A DNA stretch of 64,000 nt from SB25 sp050180705 (lineage in GTDB: Bacteria > Bacteroidota > Bacteroidia > Bacteroidales > Tenuifilaceae), in NCBI GenBank assembly GCA_050180705.1, contig JBFXDX010000002.1:399517-463516 (forward strand), written 5' to 3'. Under the pieces are notes generated by a model. It worked only from the letters and a program-made list of their open reading frames with translations, made no database searches and was not told the origin of the DNA. Made by a program: the position numbers and the translations under genes. How positions within the stretch are numbered: the first letter of the stretch is position 1; each line of letters begins with the position of its first letter. Shown in pieces: positions 52,089 through 61,040 of this stretch.

Positions 52089-54247
52089 ATTGCCTCCGTT
52101 TCTGAGATTGTATCAACTAATTTTATAGTGTTATCGTTATTTACTGAAAGTTTAAAGTTTCGAATAAAAACAAGGTTCTTGAAGGAGTATCCCGTAATGT
52201 CAGACGTAAACTCAATTCCTTTTGTGTCGAACTCAGAGCCAATTCTGGCACTTCTAACCTCAATGCTCGTTTTTAGGTAAATGTAGAATGGAGCAACGAA
52301 ATCGTGGATAAAAAGCCTCCATCCGTTAAATGTTTTATTGGCTGGCAAAACGTCGGTGGCAGTGTTTCCCTCTATAATAGCCAAAGGCAGGTGGAATGCC
52401 GCTAAGTAGAAATTATAAAGCAACGAGTTCTTGTCGCCTTCAAAATGGGTGAAGTAGAAGTAAACGCCATCGTTAACGAAATATGCCGTTGATTTGGTTT
52501 CCTTGCAATGGAAGTATAATTTGTTGTAAGGATTACTATGAACTTCCCACTCCTCAATGTTTTTTGTTTTGTCTCCGTTGATAGTCCATTTTAGTTTAGT
52601 TCCCGGAGCAAAGTTTAGTTTGCTTTTTAGGATCTCTTCGGCAGTTAGGGAACTTATATGTTTATCCTTTTCTGGTATGTCGAAGGTTTTAATTTGTTTT
52701 CCATCTTCGATGTATGCAAAAAGAGGATATTTTAGAGTTTTTGAGCCAATGTATGGGGTCGATTGTAGTTGAAAGTGCAGGTGAGGGTAGGGGGAGCGAC
52801 CCGAGTTGCCTACTTTGCCAATTACGTTTCCGTAATGCACATTGTCGCCTTCTTTTACGATTATTGAGCCGCTTTTTAGGTGCGATAGTTTTGAGTAAAG
52901 TCCCTCGGTGTGCTTTATAATAACAGTATTGCCCCAGTTTTTTGCTGTATTTACTTGGCCAATTACATTGTCGTCAATGCCATCCTCAACGGTTATTACA
53001 ACTCCATCGGCAGGAGCAATAACATTCTGCCCAAAACAGAAGTAGTCCGTGGCAATATCTCCATCATTTTTATGCTGACTTAAATCCTTGTCAACAATTA
53101 CAAAATCCCACGCAGATGACCATTCACCTTGGTGGGTGTACTCTCCGTTGTGCCCTTGACTAACAAACCACTCGCCGTAGAATGGTAGTTTAATTTCGAA
53201 CCAGCCATAGTTTGGGAATCGTTTTGTGAACGATTGGAACGAGTAAAGATTCTTTTCTGGCGTTCCTTCCTGAACAAGTACCTCCTTGAAGTTTGATGGT
53301 TTTACTCTGAACCGGAAGGAGTAAATGAGCATTAGCAGCACAATGTTGAAGGGTAACGATAGTATTGGCAATCCAACCTGTTTGAAAATTCCGAATATAC
53401 CTGCTGTAACCAATGCAATAACTGGTGTGAACGCTACGGCCCAAAAGAACGATTGTTTTGAAGGGATATAGTAGTAACCACCAATGGCAATTGATCCGAG
53501 AATAAAATTAAATCCGATATAGCTGTATCCTAGTAAATTTAAATCCATTCCGAGAATTGAGTAAGCAAAGTATGCAACGCTGTATCCAATAATGGAGAGC
53601 ATAAACGCAATGCGGGAGTAGAATAGTAGTGCGATAGCAACCAGAATACCCGCTAAAACATTAAGTTGGAAGAAAAGAGCTCCCAGTGAAGTGAAGTAGC
53701 TGTTTAGGTAGTTCCATTTAACGTTGTTAATCCACCACTCGTGAATGCTTACCAGTTTTAAACCTCCAATGCTGAATATTTTATTGATGATATAAAGCCC
53801 CGCAGGATTCGATTCGGCCTCGCTAATTTGCCATCCAGCACTTAGCACCATCCAAATAGTAAGAACGAAAGGTACGGATAGGTAGGGCAGGTAGTATTTC
53901 CCTAGTACACCCTGAAAAACGATAGTAATAAGAAATGTTAGAAACCCGGCAATTACCGCAACTAGAATAATGGCAAGCGTTAGTTGATAGTAGTATCCTA
54001 AACCCAAGCCAACAAGAAGCGCGTTAAATCCATAAAGTCCCTTTAGGGTTGTTGATTCGTCGAAGTTGAGCAGTTTTGCTGCAAGATTTGCCGATAATGC
54101 GGCAAGTAGCCCCGAAAGTCCAGCAGAAAAATCGATAAACGAAACCACAATCAAAGGGATGGCAAACCAGTAGTTCTCCGAGAAGAATACTTGAGAATAG
54201 CTGCGTGCCAAGCCTTTTAGAAATTCCGATAGAGTTTTTTTGTCCAT
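52073..54247 (-). CDS. Urea transporter fused to an M23 (LytM-like) peptidase domain
   Basis: The N-terminal part (about 1-310) has ten or so membrane helices with UT-type signatures (GLYGFNALLVGLGLG and later LPILSLPFNIVLL), matching the UT/urea channel family. The C-terminal region (about 380-540) is an M23 metallopeptidase fold with GQNVIAPADGVVITVEDG, GNTVIIKH, GNVIGKVGNSG and the HLHFQL zinc motif; the first His/Asp pair is spaced in THQGEWSSAWDF. A further beta region ends the protein (about 724 residues). ATG 54247 is preferred, as the longer start at 54316 adds 23 non-hydrophobic residues. The joint role is unknown. Confidence 0.82.
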   Translation of the reverse strand: MDKKTLSEFLKGLARSYSQVFFSENYWFAIPLIVVSFIDFSAGLSGLLAALSANLAAKLLNFDESTTLKGLYGFNALLVGLGLGYYYQLTLAIILVAVIAGFLTFLITIVFQGVLGKYYLPYLSVPFVLTIWMVLSAGWQISEAESNPAGLYIINKIFSIGGLKLVSIHEWWINNVKWNYLNSYFTSLGALFFQLNVLAGILVAIALLFYSRIAFMLSIIGYSVAYFAYSILGMDLNLLGYSYIGFNFILGSIAIGGYYYIPSKQSFFWAVAFTPVIALVTAGIFGIFKQVGLPILSLPFNIVLLMLIYSFRFRVKPSNFKEVLVQEGTPEKNLYSFQSFTKRFPNYGWFEIKLPFYGEWFVSQGHNGEYTHQGEWSSAWDFVIVDKDLSQHKNDGDIATDYFCFGQNVIAPADGVVITVEDGIDDNVIGQVNTAKNWGNTVIIKHTEGLYSKLSHLKSGSIIVKEGDNVHYGNVIGKVGNSGRSPYPHLHFQLQSTPYIGSKTLKYPLFAYIEDGKQIKTFDIPEKDKHISSLTAEEILKSKLNFAPGTKLKWTINGDKTKNIEEWEVHSNPYNKLYFHCKETKSTAYFVNDGVYFYFTHFEGDKNSLLYNFYLAAFHLPLAIIEGNTATDVLPANKTFNGWRLFIHDFVAPFYIYLKTSIEVRSARIGSEFDTKGIEFTSDITGYSFKNLVFIRNFKLSVNNDNTIKLVDTISETEAICEPY

Positions 54248-54311
54248 TTTATGAAAATTAGCCTTTGTAATTATCTGACAACAATGCTTTAGAATCGTAC
54301 AGAGTCCTACT

Positions 54312-54375
54312 GTCATTCCGCACTTGATGCGGAATCCATCTTTTTGTTGTGGATTCCTGCTTTCGCAGGAATGAT
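54312..54375. repeat. REP-like palindrome pair, arms pointing away
   Basis: The same two hairpin types as at 8715-8788 occur in the opposite order: GTCATTCC-GCA...TGC-GGAATCC at 54312-54337, then GGATTCC-TGC-TTTC-GCA-GGAATGAT at 54351-54375. Flanking bases TCCTACTGTCATT (54305-54317) are the inverse of AATGACAGTAGGA beside the other locus, so the unit extends beyond the hairpin. It fills the gap between the PLP enzyme gene and the UT-M23 gene. Confidence 0.8.
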
Positions 54376-54443
54376 AGTGGTGACGAATTAGTAATGGTTA
54401 TCATTGTCAATACTCGTTTTAATTGTTGGAAATTCAAAAACTT

Positions 54444-55790
54444 CTATTTGAGATGTTCTGGAACAACCTCGTTGTTTGTCACATCTTCAACACTCTCTGC
54501 TTTTCGGATAATATGAACATTTCGGTCTTTGTCTATCAGGACTATATTTGGTCGGGTAGCAATAAATTGCATCCACTGGGTGTTGTTGTAAGCACCTGTT
54601 CGAGGGATTATGATCCTGTCGCCTTGTTTCATTGGAGGGAACATAAGCGATGGTCTAATTACATCGATATTCATACAAAGTGGCCCGTATATGGTTGTTT
54701 CCTCCACTGCACCTGAGTGCTGAATGGTTGGGTGAATCTTATGGTCGTACCAGAACGCTGTGAAAAGGAAGTTAACCCCAATGTCAATAATGGTTGCTCT
54801 GCGACCGTCGGACAATCGCTTGTTGGCAATAACAGTTCCTGCAATATATCCAGCATCATCAACCAGAGCGCGACCAGTTTCCAGTATTATGGTTGGCAGT
54901 TTATCGGGTTTTATCTGCGAGTTGATGATTGCCGATGTGATTGCATCTGCATATTCGTCGAACGATGGTGTGGTGTCATCAGCCGAAAGGTATGCACCCC
55001 GGAGCGTATTGCGCGATGCAAAACCGCCACCCATATCGATATATGAAATATAATGGTTGAATTTATTGCCAATGTTGTAGGCTAAGTCAGCGAGTTTTGT
55101 TGCAGCTATGCGGTAAGCCTCGGCTGTCATAATATATGTTCCAATGTGGGTGTGCAATCCCATTAACTTAAGTTTTGGGTTTGCCATAATTCGGTTAATA
55201 GCATCCCACGCTTCGCCATTCTCGTAGTTAAAGCCAAACCTATCCCATTTTGGGTAAATTCCAACATCCATATTTACCCTTATGGCAATTCTTGCCTCAA
55301 TGTTTTCTTTCTGACAGATGCCTGCAAGAAGGAATAGTTCATCAAAATGGTCGATATGGATATACGCGCCATCTCTTGCTGCTTTTTCAAGTTCTGCTGC
55401 CGATTTTCCGGGTCCGTTGAATAGGATGTGATCGCCTTTTATGTTGTTTCTTAGCGCTTTGTTGTACTCAAAGCCCGACACAACCTCGGCCCACGAACCT
55501 TCCTGATGGAAAATTCTACACACAGCATCGAGGTAGTTGGTTTTGTAGCTCCACGCCATTTGTACCTTTGGGTAGCGTATAGTGAATGCGCGTTTAATCT
55601 CATCCATATTTCTGCGGATGGTCGATTCAGAGATTATATATAATGGCGAGCCATATTTTTCGAGCAAATCGTCAACCTTAACGCCATCAACCATTGGCAT
55701 TGGTGCAATAACGGTTCCTACTCCGTGTTTCGATGGTACTCCAGGGGTTAATTTGGTTATTGTGGGGCGTTCAAATATTTGCTTTTCCAT
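54444..55790 (-). CDS. Fold-III PLP enzyme, diaminopimelate decarboxylase-like
   Basis: The 448-residue protein has a TIM-barrel plus beta domain. The PLP lysine is Lys83 in AWSYKTN; a GLHTHIGT loop, a GGGF region (YIDMGGGFASR) and the EtGRALVDDAGY segment fit the family. The usual end-domain substrate motif is replaced by GVNFLFTAFWYDH, and the catalytic area near the C-terminus is GAYNNTQWMQFI. Such variants act on amino-acid or peptide-linked substrates in natural-product pathways. Paired with an ATP-grasp ligase and a PqqD-like protein it is unlikely to be simple lysine biosynthesis (inference). Confidence 0.8.
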   Translation of the reverse strand: MEKQIFERPTITKLTPGVPSKHGVGTVIAPMPMVDGVKVDDLLEKYGSPLYIISESTIRRNMDEIKRAFTIRYPKVQMAWSYKTNYLDAVCRIFHQEGSWAEVVSGFEYNKALRNNIKGDHILFNGPGKSAAELEKAARDGAYIHIDHFDELFLLAGICQKENIEARIAIRVNMDVGIYPKWDRFGFNYENGEAWDAINRIMANPKLKLMGLHTHIGTYIMTAEAYRIAATKLADLAYNIGNKFNHYISYIDMGGGFASRNTLRGAYLSADDTTPSFDEYADAITSAIINSQIKPDKLPTIILETGRALVDDAGYIAGTVIANKRLSDGRRATIIDIGVNFLFTAFWYDHKIHPTIQHSGAVEETTIYGPLCMNIDVIRPSLMFPPMKQGDRIIIPRTGAYNNTQWMQFIATRPNIVLIDKDRNVHIIRKAESVEDVTNNEVVPEHLK

Positions 55791-55847
55791 TGTAGTTCAA
55801 TTTTTGTGTTGTTTGAATTTCTTTAGTTTAATAAAGTAGGAACCTCT

Positions 55848-56894
55848 CTATAGTTCCCCCGATGTTGCCAAGGTTGAGAACCTGTCGATATTTACAATCA
55901 TATCGTAGGAGTAGCGTATAAACATTTTACCCACATCGTAGTGAGTGTATGGTTTAACATCTTCGCCAAGTGCTAATTTTATTAAGGCTTCAGGGATGTT
56001 TTGCCCTGCACCCACAGCAAGGTAAACCCACGCTGGAATTCTGGGGTTGATTTCGAGGATGTAAAGTTTTCCGTTTGCCGAGCGTATTAACTCTAGCTCC
56101 ATTCCTCCGCGCCATTTGGTCTGCGATATAATTTTATTGGCTAAGTCGAGTAAACTCTGGTCTTCAATGGTAATTCCACCCCAGGCTTTTCCTTTGTCGG
56201 TGATGTACTGCTTGCGCATTGGAACAGCAGCAGTAAGGTTCCCCTTCCCATCGCCCAGAGCAATTACATTAACCTCTGTTCCATCAATAAATTCCTGTAG
56301 AATAACAGGTAATCCCCATTTTGCCGACATTTTTGAGAAGTATGCTACAGCCTGTTCCTCGGAGTACGCCTTGTAGGCATCGTAGTATTTCCCTTTCACC
56401 ATTACTGGATAATCCATCGATTTTAGGGAGTTGTGTAAATCGGCAAGGCTAAATATTTCGTTGCCTTTTGGAATATCAACTCCATATTTTTCGCCATAGG
56501 CCGGTAAGTTTGATTTGTGGCGCTCCTCGAACTGTTCCAGTGTGGGTAGGAATGTTTTTATTCCCATTTTATTGAGTTGACTTTCCAGTTTGATGAACGA
56601 GAAAAGTTCCGCATCGAAGTTTGGAATAATTACATCGATGTTTTCTTTTTTATGGATCTCAATTATTCTGTCGTAAAGAGCCTCTTTCCCTTTCGAGGGA
56701 TATGGAATCATATAGGTTTTATCGACTAACTCACTCATATAAATGCCGGGCTCTAAATGTTCGTAAGCTAAGCCAATAATTCGTGCATCAAACTCCTTCG
56801 ATTCCCTAATTCCTCGTATAACAGGAATTCCTGGGCCTGGACTGTCGATGTTGTTGAGTCCTGTAACTGCTATGGTTAGTTTTGTTCGTCCCAT
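55848..56894 (-). CDS. ATP-grasp ligase
   Basis: The 348-residue protein has a CarB/D-Ala ligase-like ATP-grasp fold. The N-terminal Rossmann part (about 1-110) is followed by the lid and ATP-binding strands (MVKGKYYDAYKAY, VILQEFIDGTEVNVIALGDG), and the metal loop LYILEINPRIPAW. It should form an amide or peptide-like bond using ATP. Only three bases separate it from the PqqD-like gene before it. Without an identified precursor the substrate is unknown. Confidence 0.83.
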   Translation of the reverse strand: MGRTKLTIAVTGLNNIDSPGPGIPVIRGIRESKEFDARIIGLAYEHLEPGIYMSELVDKTYMIPYPSKGKEALYDRIIEIHKKENIDVIIPNFDAELFSFIKLESQLNKMGIKTFLPTLEQFEERHKSNLPAYGEKYGVDIPKGNEIFSLADLHNSLKSMDYPVMVKGKYYDAYKAYSEEQAVAYFSKMSAKWGLPVILQEFIDGTEVNVIALGDGKGNLTAAVPMRKQYITDKGKAWGGITIEDQSLLDLANKIISQTKWRGGMELELIRSANGKLYILEINPRIPAWVYLAVGAGQNIPEALIKLALGEDVKPYTHYDVGKMFIRYSYDMIVNIDRFSTLATSGEL

Positions 56895-56897
56895 AGT

Positions 56898-57140
56898 TTA
56901 GTCCTCCACCAGTTTGTTTATTCTAAGTTCATTCACAAAGTCGAAAAGGTAGCGTTCAAGGGTAACGGTATCAACATTGTAGGTTTCTTTTAGCAGAGCA
57001 ATTACCTGCTCAACGCTTTTTCCTTCATTTATGTGATTGATTACTTTCTTCCCAGTTTCGTTTAGGGTGAATGAATCGCCTGTGGTTGGATTGAAAACAA
57101 ACCCAGTTTCGCTAATTGCTATATTTCCCTTGATTTTCAT
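56898..57140 (-). CDS. PqqD-like small protein
   Basis: The 80-residue protein has the PqqD/RRE winged-helix fold (FVFNPTTGDSFTLNETGKKV, then a helical part INEGKSVEQVIALLKETYNV, then VTLERYLFDFVNEL). PqqD-like domains bind leader peptides for radical SAM or ligase enzymes. No radical SAM gene is present here; the partner is an ATP-grasp ligase. It heads the cassette and has no clear TAnnTTTG box upstream. Confidence 0.75.
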   Translation of the reverse strand: MKIKGNIAISETGFVFNPTTGDSFTLNETGKKVINHINEGKSVEQVIALLKETYNVDTVTLERYLFDFVNELRINKLVED

Positions 57141-57442
57141 CGTTAATTTATTTTAGTTAAACTTTTTGTGTTAACCCGATATACAATTTACGTTTAATAC
57201 TTATACAAATCAACATCAAAACACCCTACTTTTATTTTTAAATATCTGATAATTAATTTATTGAAATAGCATTTTGTGTTTGGGTTACATTAGAACGGAT
57301 GTGGATTTTGTATTTTAGAATGAAGCTCAGTGGAGTTGAATCTTAAATGTTTAACGATTCGTGTTTAATGGTTCTCGTTTTGTATTCTCCATTATTTCTA
57401 TCTATTTTTGAATGATTTTGCATAATAAGCACTCCTTTTGTT
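57141..57442. other. Divergent intergenic region with promoter and stuttering words
   Basis: This AT-rich gap of 302 bases separates the PqqD-like gene (leftward) and the envelope protein gene (rightward). It holds the plus-strand promoter described separately, a stuttered GTTTAA-type repeat (57346-57376), and one unsupported 19-codon open frame on the minus strand (57216-57157). No RNA gene is seen. Confidence 0.4.
57379..57410 (+). promoter_or_regulatory. Bacteroidota-type promoter for the TPR/propeller/SPOR gene
   Basis: TTTG at 57379-57382 and TATTTTTG at 57403-57410 are 20 bases apart, giving a start about 25 bases before the ATG at 57443. Confidence 0.65.
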
Positions 57443-60253
57443 ATGAATCATAAGAAGATATTATTACTACTTGCATTCCTTGGAATTTTTATCTCAACCT
57501 ATGCTCAGGAGGTTGATGCTGTTGTATCACAGTCGAATCCACAAAGGGTAAAGGCCGATTCGTTGTTGAATAAGCTACAATTCGCACAAGCGCTTAGTAT
57601 TTACAGTGAGTTGATAAAGGAGTATCCTCGTGATCCCAATATTCAGTATCCATTGGGAATTTGTTACTTAATGGGAACGCGCGATATGGCAAAAGCCATT
57701 GAGTATCTTTCAAGGGCTTCCACTGCCGATGTTTCCAATATGGTTTACTTTTTCTTGGCCGAAGCGTTGAGGCAAAACTATCAGTTTAACGAGGCGGTTG
57801 ATTATTATCGTAGATTTACGATTAATGGAGGCTCTCGTGATATTAAATCCAAGGATATTGACCCTTTGGTTACATTGTGTGAGAATGGAAGTTTTCTAAC
57901 TCGGTATATTTACACCCCGCAGGTGCTTGATACAAAGAGTTTGTCATCCAAAGATTTTTTTAATTATTTTTCCATTGCTCCAAGTAGCGGAAGTTTTATC
58001 AATATCCCCGAAAATTTATTAAGCCCAACCGATAAACAGATGAACCACCAGTCGGTGATGTTCTATCCCAAAAATCCACAGGTTGGCGACTATGTTTACT
58101 TTTCAAGTTATGGCAAATCAACATCGTTCGGAAAGGATATATTTAGAATCAAGTTTCAGGAGGATGGCTACTGGAGCAAGCCCGAGGTTATTGGTGATGT
58201 TGTGAATACTTTTTTCGATGATGATTACCCATATTTGGCGCCGGATGGTGTTACTCTTTACTTCTCGTCTAAAGGACATTACGGAATGGGTGGGTATGAT
58301 ATTTACAAATCGGTATACAACCCTCAAACCAGAACCTGGAGCACAGCAGAGAATCTTGGTTTTCCGTTTAACTCTCCTTTCGATGACTACCTGTATGTTG
58401 TAGGCGATAACGATAGTTTGGTGTGTTTTGCCACCAATCGCAACTTTATGCCCGATACAGTGCAGTTGGTTTTGATGAAAAATGAAGAGAATCCAGTAAG
58501 ACGTTCCTCCAAGTCATATATAGAGGTCGATTCATTGTCAAAATTGAATGTGAAAGGGGCTGTTTTTGTTCAAGATAAGAAACAAGTTGAGGCAAAACAT
58601 AAGGTTGTAGAAAAAAAATCGGACGATTTAAAGAAGAAGAAACCTGCATCGTTTAGTGCTGTTGAAAATGATCCTGAATATGCGAGGGTAATGGCAAAAG
58701 GATTTGCTGCACAGATGAAAACTGATTCCTTGATTACCAAACTAGAAAAGTTGCGTGGAGGCTTTGATTATATCAATACAGCAGAGGAGCGAGTAAAACT
58801 TGAGAAGAAAGTCGTGACGGTTGAGGATGAGATGCTTGCTGCACAAAAAGAAGCCGATATGATGTTTGTCCGTGCTAGCCAAATAGAGCAGGAATATCTT
58901 ACTGGAAAGCGAAAACCTCAGGGAAAACCCGATGCTACTTTTGCTGTTGATAATCCAGAGTTTATTTATCAGGCTCAGTTTGCCACAACTGTATTTCAGG
59001 ATGATGAGATTGATCGTTTATCTCGAGCCGAGCAACTTTACGCTCAAGTTGTTAAAGGTAGAGAATTAGCGCTGGAGAAGAAAGAGCAATACATCGCATG
59101 TAATCGTAATGTGCCTGATACACTCCCCAATAACTGCGGTGAGGAATTGAAAGCAATGATTTCGTCGATGTTCGCATATAACTCAATAATGCAGAAGTAT
59201 TTCGAGAAAAAATATCCAATTTATAACGATTGTGTACATGTTGCTTTGGTGAAGAGTGGATCCGATGATGAAAGCATACGTGATGATATTAATAAATCGA
59301 AATCGCATATACGTACTGCTACTACAATTCTAAATAATCTAGGAGAAGAGGGGAAGGTTGAGAGTACTTTTGAAGCATCATTGCTGCAAGAGCTGGCCTT
59401 GCTTAGGTTAGATTTAGCATTTGCTAAAATATGGGGACTTAAACTTTTCGAGCAGCAGTTAACCAGTCGGTTGATTAAACTGGAGACAAATGTTTTTGGC
59501 GAATCAAATCAGATGGAAAAAGTTAAGGAAGAGACCGAAAAGAAACCCGAAGATGCCACTGTAATTGTACAAACGCCTAAAATTGAAAAGCAGGAAGAGT
59601 TTGTTGATGTTCAAACTATTGCAATAAAGGAGGAGATTCCTTCCGATTTCGCAGTTGTAGAAAAAGAAGTTTACAATGCCGAGAATCCTATAACTATTGA
59701 TGCCGAAATTCCTACTGGAGTTGTGTATCGAATTCAGATAGGCGCATTTGGAACGCCTCGCGATCCTAAATTCTTTAAAGGAATGGTGCCTGTTTTTGGT
59801 GCAAAGGTCGGTCGAATAATTAAGTATTATATTGGAAACCTGACCAAATACTCCGATGCCGAAAATGCATTGAATGTTGTAAAATCTAATGGATTCAAGG
59901 ATGCATTCATAGTTGCATGGTATAATAGAAAAACCATAACTCCACATCGGGCCCAATCGTTGGAGGGTGTTTCTTCCGAAGAGGAGGAGACGGCTTCCGA
60001 GGTTGATGCTGGAAGAATATACAAGATTCAGATTGGGGTTTATGATGATGAGTTGCCTGAAAATGAGGCGAAAACTATAAAGACTATTGCACCCGGAAAG
60101 GAGATTACCCGAACCGAGGATGCCCGTGGTTTAAAAATTTATTCATTAGGAAGTTTCCCTACCTTTAATGAAGCCCAGCGTGTACGAGATAATTTAGTTG
60201 CAAGTGGAATTGTTAATGCAGTGGTGGTGACTATCGAACTTGACAAAAATTAA
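57443..60253 (+). CDS. TPR / PD40-propeller / double-SPOR envelope protein
   Basis: The 936-residue protein has a signal peptide (ending STYAQ) and TPR units (about 30-140; IQYPLGICYLMGTRDMAKAIEYL), then a PD40-type propeller (about 190-340; DDDYPYLAPDGVTLYFSSKG). A long charged coiled-coil middle follows (about 370-730), and two SPOR-like domains end it (about 775-845, VVYRIQIGAFGTPRD; about 865-935, RIYKIQIGVYDDELP). SPOR domains bind bare glycan strands, so the protein likely links outer-membrane or secretion machinery to peptidoglycan. It resembles PorE/gliding accessory proteins in part but lacks the OmpA-like end, so the name is not used. Confidence 0.8.
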   Translation: MNHKKILLLLAFLGIFISTYAQEVDAVVSQSNPQRVKADSLLNKLQFAQALSIYSELIKEYPRDPNIQYPLGICYLMGTRDMAKAIEYLSRASTADVSNMVYFFLAEALRQNYQFNEAVDYYRRFTINGGSRDIKSKDIDPLVTLCENGSFLTRYIYTPQVLDTKSLSSKDFFNYFSIAPSSGSFINIPENLLSPTDKQMNHQSVMFYPKNPQVGDYVYFSSYGKSTSFGKDIFRIKFQEDGYWSKPEVIGDVVNTFFDDDYPYLAPDGVTLYFSSKGHYGMGGYDIYKSVYNPQTRTWSTAENLGFPFNSPFDDYLYVVGDNDSLVCFATNRNFMPDTVQLVLMKNEENPVRRSSKSYIEVDSLSKLNVKGAVFVQDKKQVEAKHKVVEKKSDDLKKKKPASFSAVENDPEYARVMAKGFAAQMKTDSLITKLEKLRGGFDYINTAEERVKLEKKVVTVEDEMLAAQKEADMMFVRASQIEQEYLTGKRKPQGKPDATFAVDNPEFIYQAQFATTVFQDDEIDRLSRAEQLYAQVVKGRELALEKKEQYIACNRNVPDTLPNNCGEELKAMISSMFAYNSIMQKYFEKKYPIYNDCVHVALVKSGSDDESIRDDINKSKSHIRTATTILNNLGEEGKVESTFEASLLQELALLRLDLAFAKIWGLKLFEQQLTSRLIKLETNVFGESNQMEKVKEETEKKPEDATVIVQTPKIEKQEEFVDVQTIAIKEEIPSDFAVVEKEVYNAENPITIDAEIPTGVVYRIQIGAFGTPRDPKFFKGMVPVFGAKVGRIIKYYIGNLTKYSDAENALNVVKSNGFKDAFIVAWYNRKTITPHRAQSLEGVSSEEEETASEVDAGRIYKIQIGVYDDELPENEAKTIKTIAPGKEITRTEDARGLKIYSLGSFPTFNEAQRVRDNLVASGIVNAVVVTIELDKN

Positions 60254-60283
60254 TTATATTAGCATCAAAATAAATTGTTACCT

Positions 60284-60565
60284 ATGAGTCATCGTGAACA
60301 AACTTTCAGTTTAGAGGAGGTGCAAATGGAAACAAACGAAAATTACACGTTGTTTCTGCATAATGACGAGGTGAACACATTTGAATTCGTTATTGAAACC
60401 CTTGTTGATGTGTGCAGACACGAGCCCAATCAGGCTGAGCAATGTGCGCTTATTACTCACTTTAAAGGCAAGTGTGATGTTAAGCGTGGAGAACGCAATG
60501 AGTTGGAAAATATGATGGTTGAGTTGAACAGACGAGGGTTAAGTGCAACAATCAATTTAAATTAA
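60284..60565 (+). CDS. clpS: Clp protease adaptor ClpS
   Basis: ClpS delivers N-end-rule substrates to ClpAP. The core NYTLFLHNDEVNTFEFVIETL (the D/N-x-x-T motif), the CRHEPNQAEQCALITHFKGKCDVKRGE segment and GLSATI end are diagnostic. ATG at 60284 is preferred over the in-frame TTG at 60275. The protein has 93 residues. It follows the TPR/SPOR gene by 30 bases and lies 9 bases before the NfeD-like gene. Confidence 0.95.
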   Translation: MSHREQTFSLEEVQMETNENYTLFLHNDEVNTFEFVIETLVDVCRHEPNQAEQCALITHFKGKCDVKRGERNELENMMVELNRRGLSATINLN

Positions 60566-60574
60566 ACCCTTGAA

Positions 60575-61036
60575 ATGACCTTAATCATTGTACTTATTGT
60601 AATTGGACTCATTCTTCTTGTTGCAGAGTTCCTAGTTATTCCAGGTTTTACTGTTGCTGGTGTTGCCGGATTTGTGCTTATCATTTTTGGAATTTATTTA
60701 GGGTATAGCCAGTTTGGTGTTATTACTGGTCATATAATACTATTGTCTACAGCGGTTGCATCTGTTGCAACTATTGCAATATCGCTTAGGTCAAAAACTT
60801 GGAGTCGGGTGATGCTAAACGATAGTGTTGACTCTAAAGCATTGGATGAGTATGACCATTTTGTAAAACCTGGGGACGAAGGTATTGCTGTTAGTCGGTT
60901 GGCTCCCATGGGAAAAGCAAAAATTAATGATCATGTTGTGGAGGTTGCTGCTTTGGGCGAATTAATCGATCAGCAATCACCCATTGAGGTCGTTAAAGTT
61001 GATGGAAATAAAATAACTGTAAAACTTAAAAAATAA
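60575..61036 (+). CDS. NfeD-like membrane protein
   Basis: Two or three hydrophobic helices span the first 75 residues (IIVLIVIGLILLVAEFLVIP; FVLIIFGIYLGY; LLSTAVASVATIAI), then a soluble beta-barrel domain (about 90-153; FVKPGDEGIAVSRLAPMGKA) closes the protein. This is the short NfeD1b type, which pairs with flotillin-like FloA; the floA gene follows after four bases. Both are thought to shape membrane microdomains. Confidence 0.88.
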   Translation: MTLIIVLIVIGLILLVAEFLVIPGFTVAGVAGFVLIIFGIYLGYSQFGVITGHIILLSTAVASVATIAISLRSKTWSRVMLNDSVDSKALDEYDHFVKPGDEGIAVSRLAPMGKAKINDHVVEVAALGELIDQQSPIEVVKVDGNKITVKLKK

Positions 61037-61040
61037 TTCT

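Noticed and set aside
54423..55053. Several plus-strand frames opposite the PLP enzyme gene
   Set aside because: They mirror the codon pattern of the real gene and have no recognisable domain.
57157..57216. Nineteen-codon minus-strand open frame upstream of the PqqD-like gene, considered as a precursor peptide
   Set aside because: It has no Gly-Gly, no core-like region, no start signal and AT-rich codons as expected by chance; a precursor cannot be supported.
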